64,000 bases of DNA from G963664835 sp963664835. GTDB lineage: Bacteria; Chloroflexota; UBA6077; FW602-bin22; JBCLEL01. Positions 9,849 to 18,591 of the stretch are shown here, piece after piece. The DNA lies in NCBI GenBank assembly GCA_963664835.2, contig CAXXUG010000009.1, positions 6,578 to 70,577 of the forward strand, read 5' to 3'. The notes under the pieces were generated by a model, which did not search any database, was not told where the DNA came from, and saw only the letters and a program-made list of their open reading frames with translations. Positions within the stretch are counted from its first letter, which is position 1. Every line of letters begins with the position of its first letter. Made by a program: the position numbers and the translations under genes.

Positions 9849-11062
9849 CGTCGAGGGAGACAACCCGCCTTGCCGACATGTGCGACTTGATTGCAGACCC
9901 TGTAAGGCCCGGCACCCGGCCTGACGCGCTATATCTTGGCCTCGAGCACCTGGCCTCGGGACGTCTTGTCCGCATCGGCGGCGGTCAAGCGTCGAACATG
10001 CGAAGTACCACGTCAGCGTTTCAATCCAATGATGTGCTCTATGGAAAACTCCGTCCATATCTCGACAAAGCTGTGCTCGCGGACAAGCCCGGTGTTTGCA
10101 CGACGGAATTGCTCGTGTTGCGGACCAAAGAGGACGTGGACCCGCGGTTCTTTGCCGCAGTCGTCCACTCGCCGCACTTTGTCGAGTACGCTGTCGCGGG
10201 CACAACAGGCGTCCAACACCCCCGGACATCGTGGGCGCACATACGCGAGTTCCTGGCGCCGGCCCTGTCCTTGGCAGAGCAGCGGCACGTGGCCGACATG
10301 CTATGGCTAGTACATGAGGCAATTAGCCAATCAGAAGCGATCACGCGGGAAACCCAAGCCCTGAAGCGCGCCGCGATGCAGACGCTATTCACCAGCGGCC
10401 TGCGGGGCGAACCGCAGAAGCAGACCGAGATCGGGCCGGTGCCGGAGAGTTGGGAGGTTGTTGCAATTGACGACGTGGCTGTGACCACGCAGTACGGTCT
10501 ATCAGTGCGTGGCCGGCCGTCCGGCACCTATCCGATTTTACGAATGAACTGTCAGGAAGATGGAAAGGTGCATTACCGAAATCTTCAGTTCGTTGATTTA
10601 GATTCAGAGAGCTATAACACATTTCGGGTAAATCCAGGCGATCTACTTTTCAATCGCACAAACAGTATCGATCTGGTCGGGCGAATGGCGATCATTGAAG
10701 ACGATAGACCTGCCGTCTTTGCGTCTTACCTCGTGCGTCTTGTGGTTGATGCTGACCGTTGCATCCCGGAGTTTCTCAATTACTTTATGAATTGGCCGAG
10801 GACTCAAGGGGAGATCAAGACGCTCGCGAGCCGCGCCGTCGGTCAAGCGAACATTAATGCGACCAAGCTCCGTACGGTCCTGTTCCCTCTGCCTGCCATA
10901 GACGAGCAACACGAGATCGTCGCCATCCTCAACGCCATTGATCGTAAGATAAGCCTTCACCGCCGCAAGCGCTCAGTGTTGGACGAGCTGTTCAAGGCCC
11001 TGCTGCACAGATTGATGACTGGCGAAGTACAAGCGGGGAAGATGGGCTTGTCCAGACCATGA
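9845..11062 (+). CDS. hsdS: Type I restriction-modification specificity subunit
   Basis: A 405-residue HsdS with two target-recognition domains, each followed by a conserved helix: TRD1 ends in SLAEQRHVADMLWLVHEAI and its coiled helix, TRD2 ends in LPAIDEQHEIVAILNAIDRKI with SVLDELFKALLHRLMTGE. It determines the two half-sites of the DNA target and bridges two HsdM. The DNA coding TRD2 (about 10500-10900) is visibly richer in AT than TRD1, as expected if recognition domains were exchanged by recombination. The gene overlaps the protease gene by 4 bp. Confidence 0.9.
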   Translation: MTSRETTRLADMCDLIADPVRPGTRPDALYLGLEHLASGRLVRIGGGQASNMRSTTSAFQSNDVLYGKLRPYLDKAVLADKPGVCTTELLVLRTKEDVDPRFFAAVVHSPHFVEYAVAGTTGVQHPRTSWAHIREFLAPALSLAEQRHVADMLWLVHEAISQSEAITRETQALKRAAMQTLFTSGLRGEPQKQTEIGPVPESWEVVAIDDVAVTTQYGLSVRGRPSGTYPILRMNCQEDGKVHYRNLQFVDLDSESYNTFRVNPGDLLFNRTNSIDLVGRMAIIEDDRPAVFASYLVRLVVDADRCIPEFLNYFMNWPRTQGEIKTLASRAVGQANINATKLRTVLFPLPAIDEQHEIVAILNAIDRKISLHRRKRSVLDELFKALLHRLMTGEVQAGKMGLSRP

Positions 11063-11103
11063 GGTGAGGGGATACTGATCAGTTTCAGCGACAGGAGATT
11101 CCG

Positions 11104-11619
11104 ATGCCGGTCAAGTCTATTCCGATCGATAGAGTTCTGTTGGGTAATGAACATTGGCTGTCATATAGTGCCGAAAACGAAATCGAAGTCTATTGCGATC
11201 TACTAGATTACCTGCAGAATAAGACAGATACTCTAGAGGCACGCGGCAAGGACGAAGAAGTCGCCTTGGCCAACGCTCAGGCAGTCATTAGTAGCTATGC
11301 TTTCGAGATCGCGATGAAGTCACTATGGGCATTGGATAACACTCCGGAAAGTGTTCCAAAGACACATGATTTGCTGGAACTATTTGAGGGGCTTAAAGCC
11401 GAAACAATTGAGGCTCTGGGTCGGCTTAAGCTCAGCCGGGCCATGCTGAAGGAATGGCCCACACCCTTCCTTACCAATAGATATTCGATGGAGAGCATAA
11501 GCGGGGAATTCACAGTTTATCATACCGAGTTCCTAAGATCGCTCACTCATTTGCTGAGAGACAAGCTGGAACAAACCCGGAAGGACCTTCTCGGGCCTCC
11601 AGGATCTGCGCCATTCTAG
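11104..11619 (+). CDS. HEPN-like helical protein in the restriction locus
   Basis: A 171-residue, all-helical protein. The central SSYAFEIAMKSLWALDN followed by KTHDLLELFEGL is typical of HEPN proteins (A..lE..lK....., then a tHdL..L helix). Near the C-terminus RSLTH has an Arg and His three residues apart, one fewer than the Rx4-6H signature of HEPN RNases, so activity is doubtful. It is lower in GC than its neighbours and lies 40 bp after hsdS on the same strand. In defence islands HEPN proteins often act as abortive RNases or as their partners. Confidence 0.45.
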   Translation: MPVKSIPIDRVLLGNEHWLSYSAENEIEVYCDLLDYLQNKTDTLEARGKDEEVALANAQAVISSYAFEIAMKSLWALDNTPESVPKTHDLLELFEGLKAETIEALGRLKLSRAMLKEWPTPFLTNRYSMESISGEFTVYHTEFLRSLTHLLRDKLEQTRKDLLGPPGSAPF

Positions 11620-11633
11620 AGGCGCTGTTCGGG

Positions 11634-11870
11634 GCGACGCAGTCCGGCGTCGTGACCGCGCCGCTAGTGATTGTTAAGTCAGGAAGGAGGAAACCAGATG
11701 ACCCGGCGTCTTCAGCAAGCTTTCGAGAGAGCTTCCCAGCTTCCACGAGAAGAACAAGAAAAGTTTGCGAGCTTCCTTCTGGCCGAGCTGGAGTCCGAAC
11801 GACAATGGGCGGAACTGTTCAGCCGGCCCGAATCTGAAAAGCTGCTGGAGCGGCTAGCCGATGGGGCACC
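11634..11870 (+). repeat. Duplicated antitoxin-gene segment, copy 1
   Basis: This stretch, beginning GCGACGCAGTCCGGCGTCGT and running through the first ~56 antitoxin codons, recurs at 13714-13950. The leader, Shine-Dalgarno site and N-terminal codons are close to identical; similarity ends around the LLERLAD codons. Confidence 0.8.
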
Positions 11871-11950
11871 GGCGACGCACCGTCGAGGAGTTGAGCGCCG
11901 AGTTGCGGCGATTGGATTCTCCTGAGCTTCCGGCTGAGACGCTGCCGTGA
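11698..11950 (+). CDS. Antitoxin-like protein, copy 1 (paired with DUF3800 gene; one frameshift)
   Basis: Starts MTRRLQQAFERASQLPREEQ after an AGGAAGGAGG Shine-Dalgarno site. As read, it stops at 11925 with an unrelated tail. Removing one G from the run at 11863-11866 gives an 83-residue protein whose new tail (HRRRTVEELSAELRRLD) looks natural and whose TGA overlaps the GTG start of the DUF3800 gene. The first ~56 residues are about 90 percent identical to the antitoxin at 13778. The helical N-terminus with an ELESERQWAELF segment resembles small antitoxins placed before RelE/HigB toxins. I infer that it is the cognate partner of the DUF3800 protein. Confidence 0.55.
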
Positions 11951-12603
11951 GTCGTGCTGCCTACATCTTCCTGGATGAATCGGGCAACTTCGACTTCAGC
12001 GCCAACGGCACCCGCTATTTTGTGCTCACCGCCGTTCGCATGAATCGCCCGTCTCCTGCTTTCCCGGCCCTGATGGACTACAAGTATGATTGCCTTGAGA
12101 ACGGCGCGGATATTGAATATTTCCACTGCTACGATGACAGCAAGAATGTGCGGAGATCCGTTTTCGACTTGATTGCTGCTCACCTTGGTGGAATGGCCAT
12201 AGACTGCCTTGTGGTCGAAAAAGCCGGAGTCTTTCCGGCGCTGCGGGTTGATACCAGGTTCTATCCAGCAATGTTGGGGTACTTGCTCGATCTGATCTTG
12301 CGCAGCGAACTGAAGGATGGCAAGGCCGATGAGATTATAGTCATCACCGATACAATACCAGTGAATAGGAAGCGGCGCGCCGTGGAGAAGGCGGCGCGGA
12401 CCACACTGTCCCAGATGCTGCCGGGGGTAAAGTATCGTGTCCTGCATCACCAATCACGTTCCCACTACGGGCTGCAGGTGGCGGACTATTGTTGTTGGGC
12501 GGTCTTCCGCAGGTGGCAGAGAGGGGAGAGCGTCTGGTACGACCGGATCAAGCCCGCCGTGCGGAACGAAATCCTGGTCGGCAGTGTTGGCGAGCGGCGT
12601 TGA
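11947..12603 (+). CDS. DUF3800 domain protein, candidate toxin or nuclease
   Basis: A 218-residue protein with the DUF3800 signature: FLDESG at residues 8-13 with adjacent Asp10 and Glu11, an internal acidic ITDT segment, and the C-terminal GLQVADYCCWAVFRRWQRGE. The family has no established biochemical function; its spaced acidic residues suggest an RNase H-like nuclease fold. The GTG start overlaps the stop of the repaired antitoxin copy 1. It occupies exactly the place where the second antitoxin copy has a RelE-like toxin, so a toxin role is a testable inference. Confidence 0.7.
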   Translation: MSRAAYIFLDESGNFDFSANGTRYFVLTAVRMNRPSPAFPALMDYKYDCLENGADIEYFHCYDDSKNVRRSVFDLIAAHLGGMAIDCLVVEKAGVFPALRVDTRFYPAMLGYLLDLILRSELKDGKADEIIVITDTIPVNRKRRAVEKAARTTLSQMLPGVKYRVLHHQSRSHYGLQVADYCCWAVFRRWQRGESVWYDRIKPAVRNEILVGSVGERR

Positions 12604-12837
12604 CCATGCCCACGGGGATCCAAGTAACAAGCGACCCCCCCGACTACTCCGTTTCGGGAGAGAGCACCCCTGGCACTCTTGTCATCGGGGGGAACCTTTG
12701 GACGAAATGATATCACGTTACTGGCCAGAACTTCCACCGCCGGGCACACCAGTAACTGTTCAGAATTAGAGGGTCCAAATTTGCAGAAGATTGGCACGAA
12801 AATGATCATGTTGCTAACTCTTGTTAACTTGCGCCGA
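12604..12837. other. Intergenic stretch after the DUF3800 gene
   Basis: I see no supported gene. Two short frames run into each other (one encodes 34 codons from 12606, another ends near 12769), perhaps the relic of a small gene. The array of palindromic repeats begins at about 12838. Confidence 0.3.
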
Positions 12838-13558
12838 CGATTTTCATACTTTGGTGTGCCGGCGCAAGCCGGGATGGGCGATTGGTACGAAAATGACGTC
12901 ACCCGCACTCCAGGAGGGGCGGGGAGGGGAAAATGTAGCGCGGGGGCTTGTCCCCCGCTGGGGTGGGGCCTGGGCATGGCAGAATCCTCCGTGCGACTCC
13001 GCCGCATAAAATCGCAACTCCGGGTTTTCAAATCTTGGTGTGCCGGCGTCAGCCGGGATGGGTGATTGGTACGAAAATGACGTTACGCGGCCCGAGAGTG
13101 CCCGCATTCAACCGCTCCCGCACTCGTCTACTTGGCCTCCCAACGGTCACTCCGGCGAAAGCCGGAGTCCAGAAGGGTGGGGATGGGAAATGTAGCGCGG
13201 TCGAAGACTACGCGAGGCGAGGGGCTTGTCCCCCGCTGGGGTCGGGCCTGGGCATGGCAGGATCCGCCAGGCCAATTCGATGGGCCAAAATCACAACTCC
13301 GAGTTTTCATATCTTGGTGTCCCGGCGCAAGCCGGCATGAGCGATTGGTACGAAAATGGTATTTTGCGGCCCGAGAGTGCCCGCATTCAACCGCTCCCGC
13401 ACTCGTCTACTTGGCCTCCCAACGGTCACTCCGGCGAAAGCCGGAGTCCAAAGGGGCGGGGTTGGGAAATGTAGTGCGGGGGCTCGTCCCCCGCTGGGGC
13501 CGGGGCATGGCAAAATCCCTTGTGCGAATTCGCCACATGAAACGGCGGCTCACCATAT
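12838..13558. repeat. Tandem array of composite palindromic repeats
   Basis: Three consecutive units built from the same modules. Module C (near 12841-12897, 13024-13082, 13303-13358) contains GTGCCGGC...GCCGG and ends GATTGGTACGAAAATG. Module A is the hairpin ACTCCGGCGAAAGCCGGAGT at 13149-13168 and 13428-13447. Module B is a GCGGGGG/CCCCCGC hairpin after AATGTAG, at 12932-12960, 13188-13240 (long form with a 24-bp insert) and 13467-13497. The period is about 279 bp between the second and third C modules. The same modules recur elsewhere in the window. There is no coding signal. Confidence 0.85.
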
Positions 13559-13600
13559 TTCATGCTCTTATGCAGCCCTCGGAGAGCCATGGCAATTCCC

Positions 13601-13735
13601 ATGACTGAACTCAAGGTAACTGAGGCCGGCTCCGTGCAGTTCCCGATGGTCCGCCATGCGGCGGAGGTCGGCTGGATTCCGGTCCTGCCGCGAGGCGGCA
13701 GGCGCAATCCTGTGCGACGCAGTCCGGCGTCGTGA
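13601..13735 (+). pseudogene. Remnant 5' end of a second hsdR
   Basis: A 44-codon frame whose first ~30 codons match the start of hsdR at 14281 (MTELKVTEAGSVQFPMVRHA versus MNALKVTEAGSVQFPMVRHA), then diverge and stop. Nucleotide differences between the copies are mostly synonymous (ACT/ACC, GAG/GAA, CAT/CAC). So this is the stump of a related hsdR gene, not a recent local duplication. The toxin-antitoxin module lies between the stump and the intact gene. Confidence 0.75.
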
Positions 13736-13950
13736 CCGCACAGCAGGTGATTATTTAATCAGGAAGGAGAAAAACAGATGACCCGGCTTCTTCAGCACGC
13801 CTTCGAGAGAGCTTCCCAGCTTCCACGAGAGGAGCAGGATAAGTTCGCGCGCTTCCTTCTGGCCGAGCTGGAGTCCGAGCGACAATGGGCGGAACTGTTC
13901 AGCCGGCCCGAGTCGGAGGATCTACTGGAACGCCTGGCCGACAATGCTTT
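13714..13950 (+). repeat. Duplicated antitoxin-gene segment, copy 2
   Basis: Second copy of the segment at 11634-11870, again beginning with GCGACGCAGTCCGGCGTCGT, here fused directly to the end of the hsdR stump. Confidence 0.8.
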
Positions 13951-14002
13951 GTCGAAGCATCGCGCGGGTCGGACTCAGCCCCTCTCTTTGGAAGAATTGT
14001 AG
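13778..14002 (+). CDS. Type II antitoxin, copy 2 (paired with RelE/HigB-like toxin)
   Basis: A 74-residue protein starting MTRLLQHAFERASQLPREEQ, preceded by AGGAAGGAG. It is nearly identical to copy 1 over the first 56 residues, then has its own tail (KHRAGRTQPLSLEEL). Only 2 bp separate its stop from the GTG start of the toxin gene, a typical toxin-antitoxin arrangement. In type II antitoxins the C-terminal part usually binds the toxin, which agrees with the tail being the part that differs between the two copies. Confidence 0.75.
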   Translation: MTRLLQHAFERASQLPREEQDKFARFLLAELESERQWAELFSRPESEDLLERLADNALSKHRAGRTQPLSLEEL

Positions 14003-14004
14003 GC

Positions 14005-14274
14005 GTGCGTTCGTTTACGCCAGGGAGTTTCTGGGATGCCTATCGTCGCCTTCCGAACCACGTCCAGCGCCAGGCCCGCGAGTCCTACCGTTTCTTTGCG
14101 TCTAATCCCAATCATCCCAGCTTGGACTTCAAGCGCGTGAGTCAGAGACGTCCGGTGTACTCGGTGCGTATAACCACAGACTACCGTGCTCTCGGTGTGG
14201 TCGATGGAGACGACATCGTGTGGTTCTGGATAGGCCCACACCATGAGTATGATCGTATTCTGCGACGAATGTAG
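14005..14274 (+). CDS. RelE/HigB-like type II toxin
   Basis: An 89-residue basic protein with the RelE/ParE fold pattern: two N-terminal helices (SFWDAYRRLPNHVQRQARESYRFF), then strands with LDFKRV, VYSVRITTDYRALG and IVWFWIGPHHEYDRIL. Conserved Arg and Tyr residues in the RITTDYRA strand and the terminal His/Tyr/Arg group are in keeping with ribosome-dependent mRNA interferases of this superfamily. The GTG start at 14005 is 2 bp after the antitoxin stop. The gene ends 6 bp before hsdR. Confidence 0.8.
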   Translation: MRSFTPGSFWDAYRRLPNHVQRQARESYRFFASNPNHPSLDFKRVSQRRPVYSVRITTDYRALGVVDGDDIVWFWIGPHHEYDRILRRM

Positions 14275-14280
14275 ATTAGC

Positions 14281-17200
14281 ATGAACGCTCTCAAGGTAAC
14301 CGAAGCCGGCTCCGTGCAGTTCCCGATGGTCCGCCACGCGGCGGAAATCGGCTGGACGCCGATCTCGCCTCGCGTCGCGATCCAGAAACGCGGCGGCGAG
14401 GCCGGCACGCTTTTCCGAGGGGAGTTGGAGGACGCGCTCAGCCGTTTCAATCCTTGGATGACGCCAGATGCCATCCGTTCCGTGATCGAAAACCTCCAAG
14501 CGCTCCCACCGTCCATCGAGGGTAACCGCCAGATGTTGGCCTGGCTTCGCGGCGAGCGGCAGTGGTACGACGAGGTCGAGCAGCGTCACAGGACGGTCCG
14601 GCTCGTTGACTTTGATGATCCATCGGCCAACGCGCTGCACGTCACTTGGGAGTGGCGCCTCAAACCGCCGGCGCGTAAAGGCAATCGCGCTGATGCGATG
14701 TTCGTCGTCAACGGGATACCCGTCGCAATCGTAGAGCACAAGAACCCTACCGACGCCGACGCAATCGAGAAGGGCGTAACCCAGTTGCGGCGCTACGAGC
14801 GGCAAACGCCCGAGCTGTTAGGCGCGGCCCAGCTATTCAACGTCACCCATCTACTCGACTATTGGTACGGCGTCACCTGGAACGCCTCGCGGCGCTTCAT
14901 GGCGCGATGGAAGGAGCGCCCGGACGACACCTACCGGTTCGCCGTCCAGTCGTTCTTCGAGCCCACTGATTTCCTCCGTACGCTGCGCGATTGGATCCTC
15001 TTCTACGTCGAGGACGGAGAGACGCGAAAATCGGTGCTCCGACAGCACCAGCGCCGGGCCGCCGATCGCATCGTCGAGCGCTGCCTTGAGCCGGCAACGA
15101 GGCGCGGCCTGATCTGGCATACCCAGGGATCCGGCAAGACCTTCACCCTGCTCACCGCTGCGCGCCTGATCCTTGAACGCAAGGATGAGTTCCATACGCC
15201 GACCGTGGTCGTGGTCGTCGACCGGACCGAGCTTGAGGGTCAGCTACAGGGTTGGGTGGAACGGCTGCTCGGTGAGATGCAGCAGGACATCGCTGTCTCT
15301 CGCGCCGGCTCAAAGGAGCATCTGCAGGAACTCTTCCAGACTGACAGGCGCGGTCTGATCCTGTCGATGATCCACAAGTTCGAGGACATCGACAAGAACG
15401 CCAACACCCGGGACAACATCTATGTGTTCATCGACGAAGCGCACCGGTCGGTGGCGAAGGACCTCGGATCTTATCTGATGGCAGCCGTACCCAACGCGAC
15501 GATCATCGGATTCACTGGGACACCAATTGCGAGGACCGAATATGGGGAGGGTACGTTCAAGATATTCGGCGCCGACGACGAGTTGGGGTATCTGGACAAG
15601 TACACCATCGCCGAGTCTATCGAAGACGAAACTACGCTTCCGATCCGCCACACGATGGCGCCCAGTGAGATGACCGTGCCGGCTGAGCGGCTCGACGAGG
15701 AGTTCTTTGCCCTTGCTGAAATGGAAGGCGTCACCGACGTCGATGAGCTGAACAGAGTTCTCGATCGAGCCGTCGGCCTGCGCACCTTTTTAGCCGCTGA
15801 CGACCGGATAGAAAAAGTTGCTGCGTTCGTCGCCGAACATTTCAAGGAGAACGTGGCGCCGCTCGGCTATAAGGCATTCTTGGTGGCCGTGAACCGAGAA
15901 GCTTGCGCCAAGTACAAGCGCGCGCTCGACAAGCTCCTGCCCCCGGCTTGGAGCGTGCCCGTCTACACCGAGAATGCTCAAGACATCGTCGTTCGTCCTC
16001 TCGTCGCCGAGCTTCAACTCTCGCCGGAGCGTGAGGCGGATGCGCGTCTCATGTTCAAGAAAGCGGCCGAAGACCCGAAGATACTGATTGTCACTGACAA
16101 GCTGCTGACCGGCTACGATGCCCCGGTCCTATATTGCATGTATCTCGACAAGCCGATGCGCGACCACGTGCTTCTCCAGGCGATCGCGCGTGTGAACCGG
16201 CCGTACGTGGACGCCGCCGGCGTCCGCAAGCGCATCGGTCTCGTCGTTGACTTCGTTGGCGTATTGCGCGAGCTGAGGAAAGCTCTGCAGTTCGACTCGT
16301 CCGATGTGAGCGGAGCGCTCGAGGGCCTTGAGTTGCTGATGCAGGACCTGCACGAAAAGATTGAACAGGCGAAAGCGGAGTACCTCGAGGATTACCGCGC
16401 AGGCAAGGAAGAGCTACCCAGAGTCGCGGAGACGCGCCCCCACTACCCCTTCGATGAGGGCGGGTCGGACGAGGAATTGGAGCGAATCGTATATGGCCGC
16501 TTCCTCAGACCTGATGACCGAAAGGAGTTCTTCGCTGCCTATAAGGATATCGAGGTGCTTTGGGAGATCCTTTCTCCTTCGCCGGAGTTGCGGGACCACA
16601 TCGACACGTTCACGCGCTTGGCCCGACTCTACGCCATCGTCAGAAGCGCTTATGCACAGGGCCCAAACTTCGTGGCCGATCTTGCCCGGAAGACGCAACA
16701 ACTTGTCGAGGATAACGCGAAGGTGCAGGGTCTTGGTTATATCACGAAATCTCTGACGTTTGACCTGCGCACGCTCGAAGCGATCCGACGTGAATCGGGC
16801 TCGGACGAGGCCAAGGTCTTCAACCTAGTGCGGGGCCTCCAGCGGGAGGTCGAGAACGATTCGGAATTGGAGGCGGTGCTCCGGCCCCTGAAAGAGCGTG
16901 CGGAGCGTGTGTTGGAAGACCTTGAGGAATACAAGACGAGCGGACTTGCCGCGATGGATCAGCTTGATGCCCTTGCTCGGGAAAAGGATGCGGCCATCGA
17001 GGCGGCAAGAAATAGCGGTCTCTCCAAGCGCGCGTTTGCTGTCTACTGGGTGCTAAGAGATGAGGCGAGTCTTGAATCCGCCGGCGTCGAGGCGATCGAC
17101 TTGGCGCAAACTGCCGAATCGCTCCTCACTCGTTTTCCGAACGCCGGCGTCAATCCTGACGAGAGGAGGCGGCTGCGGGCAGCTCTATATCAGCCGCTTC

Positions 17201-17286
17201 TAGGATTGCACAAAGACGAAAGGGGCTACGTTGTAGATCGCGTCGTCGAGGTCCTATTGGGCAGAGGCGCCGATGACGACGGATAA
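14281..17286 (+). CDS. hsdR: Type I restriction endonuclease subunit R
   Basis: A 1001-residue HsdR. The N-terminal nuclease domain shows the PD-(D/E)xK-type signature as Asp138 followed by Glu152-His-Lys154 (NRADAMF...AIVEHKNP). The SF2 translocase has Walker A GSGKT from residue 283 and a DEAH box near 385-388 (FIDEAHRS), then FTGTPI, ILIVTDKLLTGYDAP and QAIARVNR motifs. The C-terminal helical domain is complete. It translocates DNA and cuts unmethylated DNA with HsdM and HsdS. It is separated from hsdMS by about 3.2 kb of acquired material, and the stump at 13601 shows that an earlier hsdR start existed there. Confidence 0.93.
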   Translation: MNALKVTEAGSVQFPMVRHAAEIGWTPISPRVAIQKRGGEAGTLFRGELEDALSRFNPWMTPDAIRSVIENLQALPPSIEGNRQMLAWLRGERQWYDEVEQRHRTVRLVDFDDPSANALHVTWEWRLKPPARKGNRADAMFVVNGIPVAIVEHKNPTDADAIEKGVTQLRRYERQTPELLGAAQLFNVTHLLDYWYGVTWNASRRFMARWKERPDDTYRFAVQSFFEPTDFLRTLRDWILFYVEDGETRKSVLRQHQRRAADRIVERCLEPATRRGLIWHTQGSGKTFTLLTAARLILERKDEFHTPTVVVVVDRTELEGQLQGWVERLLGEMQQDIAVSRAGSKEHLQELFQTDRRGLILSMIHKFEDIDKNANTRDNIYVFIDEAHRSVAKDLGSYLMAAVPNATIIGFTGTPIARTEYGEGTFKIFGADDELGYLDKYTIAESIEDETTLPIRHTMAPSEMTVPAERLDEEFFALAEMEGVTDVDELNRVLDRAVGLRTFLAADDRIEKVAAFVAEHFKENVAPLGYKAFLVAVNREACAKYKRALDKLLPPAWSVPVYTENAQDIVVRPLVAELQLSPEREADARLMFKKAAEDPKILIVTDKLLTGYDAPVLYCMYLDKPMRDHVLLQAIARVNRPYVDAAGVRKRIGLVVDFVGVLRELRKALQFDSSDVSGALEGLELLMQDLHEKIEQAKAEYLEDYRAGKEELPRVAETRPHYPFDEGGSDEELERIVYGRFLRPDDRKEFFAAYKDIEVLWEILSPSPELRDHIDTFTRLARLYAIVRSAYAQGPNFVADLARKTQQLVEDNAKVQGLGYITKSLTFDLRTLEAIRRESGSDEAKVFNLVRGLQREVENDSELEAVLRPLKERAERVLEDLEEYKTSGLAAMDQLDALAREKDAAIEAARNSGLSKRAFAVYWVLRDEASLESAGVEAIDLAQTAESLLTRFPNAGVNPDERRRLRAALYQPLLGLHKDERGYVVDRVVEVLLGRGADDDG

Positions 17287-17572
17287 CCGGCAGCGCAAGG
17301 CAATTAGCGAACGCGTCGAATACTGGGCGCGTCGCCTTAACGTGCGTCCGCCTCGAGTGCGTGTGCAGCGCATGACGCGAAAGTGGGGGTCTTGTTCCAC
17401 GGCTGGTACTCTGACTCTCGCGTCCGACTTGGTCGATTACGAGTTGGGATTCCAGGACTTCGTAATTGCGCACGAGCTACTGCACTTGCGCGTGCCCAAC
17501 CACGGGAAGCTGTTCAAGGCGCTGATGACCGTTCACGTGCCTGATTGGAGGAACTACGAAGTAGAAAGGTGA
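17273..17572 (+). CDS. YgjP/SprT-like M48-type metallopeptidase linked to hsdR
   Basis: A 99-residue protein with the zincin motif HELLH at residues 67-71, preceded by RKWGSCSTAGTLTLA, which is the DUF45/YgjP signature (KxRWGSC...I.LN..L). Members usually run from 150 to 240 residues; this is the short form often found next to type I restriction genes. It overlaps hsdR by 14 bp, so it is probably translated from the same message. Function in restriction is not established; processing or control of HsdR has been suggested for other restriction-associated proteases and is only an inference here. Confidence 0.75.
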   Translation: MTTDNRQRKAISERVEYWARRLNVRPPRVRVQRMTRKWGSCSTAGTLTLASDLVDYELGFQDFVIAHELLHLRVPNHGKLFKALMTVHVPDWRNYEVER

Positions 17573-17592
17573 GCCGGCGCCACCAGATCCGG

Positions 17593-18591
17593 CTAATCGC
17601 CGTTGAGCGACCGCCGGCGGAGGAATCCTTCCCGCAAGCTCTGGTTGGTCAGGCGCGTGTAGATTTGGGTGGTCGTCACGCTGCGGTGCCCGAGCAACTC
17701 CTGGACCGTCCGCAGGTCGGTTCCGCCGAGCAGCAGGTCGATCGCGAAGGCGTGCCGGAGAGAGTGCGGAGTTATCTTCTCGGCTAAGCCCGCTTTCAAG
17801 GCACATCGCCGGACCAGCTTTTCCACCGAGCGAGGGGTCAACCTGCCGTCGTCCTGGACGCCCGGCGTCCTAGCCTTGCCGGGACGCTGCCGGATGAACA
17901 GTGCCGGCCAGTCGTCGGCCCGGCCGTCGAGATAGGCCTTGACGATATGCTGACAGCGCCGGCTGAGGAAAATCACCCGGCTGCGCCGACCCTTGCCGAC
18001 GATCCCTATCTCCATCACCTCTTCTTCGCCCAGGTCGTCCTCGCGCAGGTCCGCCCGGTTCAGGGCGCAGAGCTCCGCGATACGAAGACCCGTGCTGAAC
18101 AGCAGGGCGACGATCGCCCGGTCGCGGCCGGCCGTCGCTCGGGCATTCCCTGCCGCCTCGAGCATCTGCTCCACTTCCTCGGGCGTCGGCACTCCGGTGG
18201 GTAGGTGGTCGCCGACTTTAGGCAGATTCACCCGGTCGCGGGGAAGCACCTGCTCGTCCGTCTCCTGGGCAAAATAACGGAGCATACTCCGAATCACCGC
18301 CAGGTACTTCGCCCTCGTGCGCGGACTCAGTTCCTCTTCATTCTCGCCCCGCAGACGCAGGTCGCGAGAGTACCGGTGTAGCGTGTCGCGGTCCATCAGC
18401 GATACCGAGGTAGCGTGCGGCGCATTGCCTGTCAACCAACGACCGAGGTCTTCGAGCACCTGCTGATATGTTGTTACGGTCTTGCGTGAACGGTTCTGGT
18501 CGAGGCAGTACTCAAGAAATTCCTGGAATTGTCTATCTAGCTCGGTGGCTCTTCGCCCAAGCGGTCGTTTGGGCGCGGCATCGATCGCCAT
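17593..18591 (-). CDS. Tyrosine recombinase (XerC/D-like integrase)
   Basis: A 332-residue site-specific recombinase. An N-terminal SAM-like core-binding domain (residues ~15-110) is followed by a catalytic domain with all key residues: Arg170 (TGLRIAE), Lys200 (VGKGRRSR), His276 and Arg279 (HSLRH), His302 (LGHRSV) and the nucleophile Tyr311. It closes the defence island and converges on the metallopeptidase gene with 20 bp between. It may have moved the island, or may be a chromosomal Xer paralogue. No clear att repeat was found beside it. Confidence 0.9.
   Translation of the reverse strand: MAIDAAPKRPLGRRATELDRQFQEFLEYCLDQNRSRKTVTTYQQVLEDLGRWLTGNAPHATSVSLMDRDTLHRYSRDLRLRGENEEELSPRTRAKYLAVIRSMLRYFAQETDEQVLPRDRVNLPKVGDHLPTGVPTPEEVEQMLEAAGNARATAGRDRAIVALLFSTGLRIAELCALNRADLREDDLGEEEVMEIGIVGKGRRSRVIFLSRRCQHIVKAYLDGRADDWPALFIRQRPGKARTPGVQDDGRLTPRSVEKLVRRCALKAGLAEKITPHSLRHAFAIDLLLGGTDLRTVQELLGHRSVTTTQIYTRLTNQSLREGFLRRRSLNGD

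Noticed and set aside
12838..13558. Possible CRISPR array
   Set aside because: The repeat units are long (~279 bp), made of several palindromic modules, not short identical repeats with unique spacers, and no cas gene is present.
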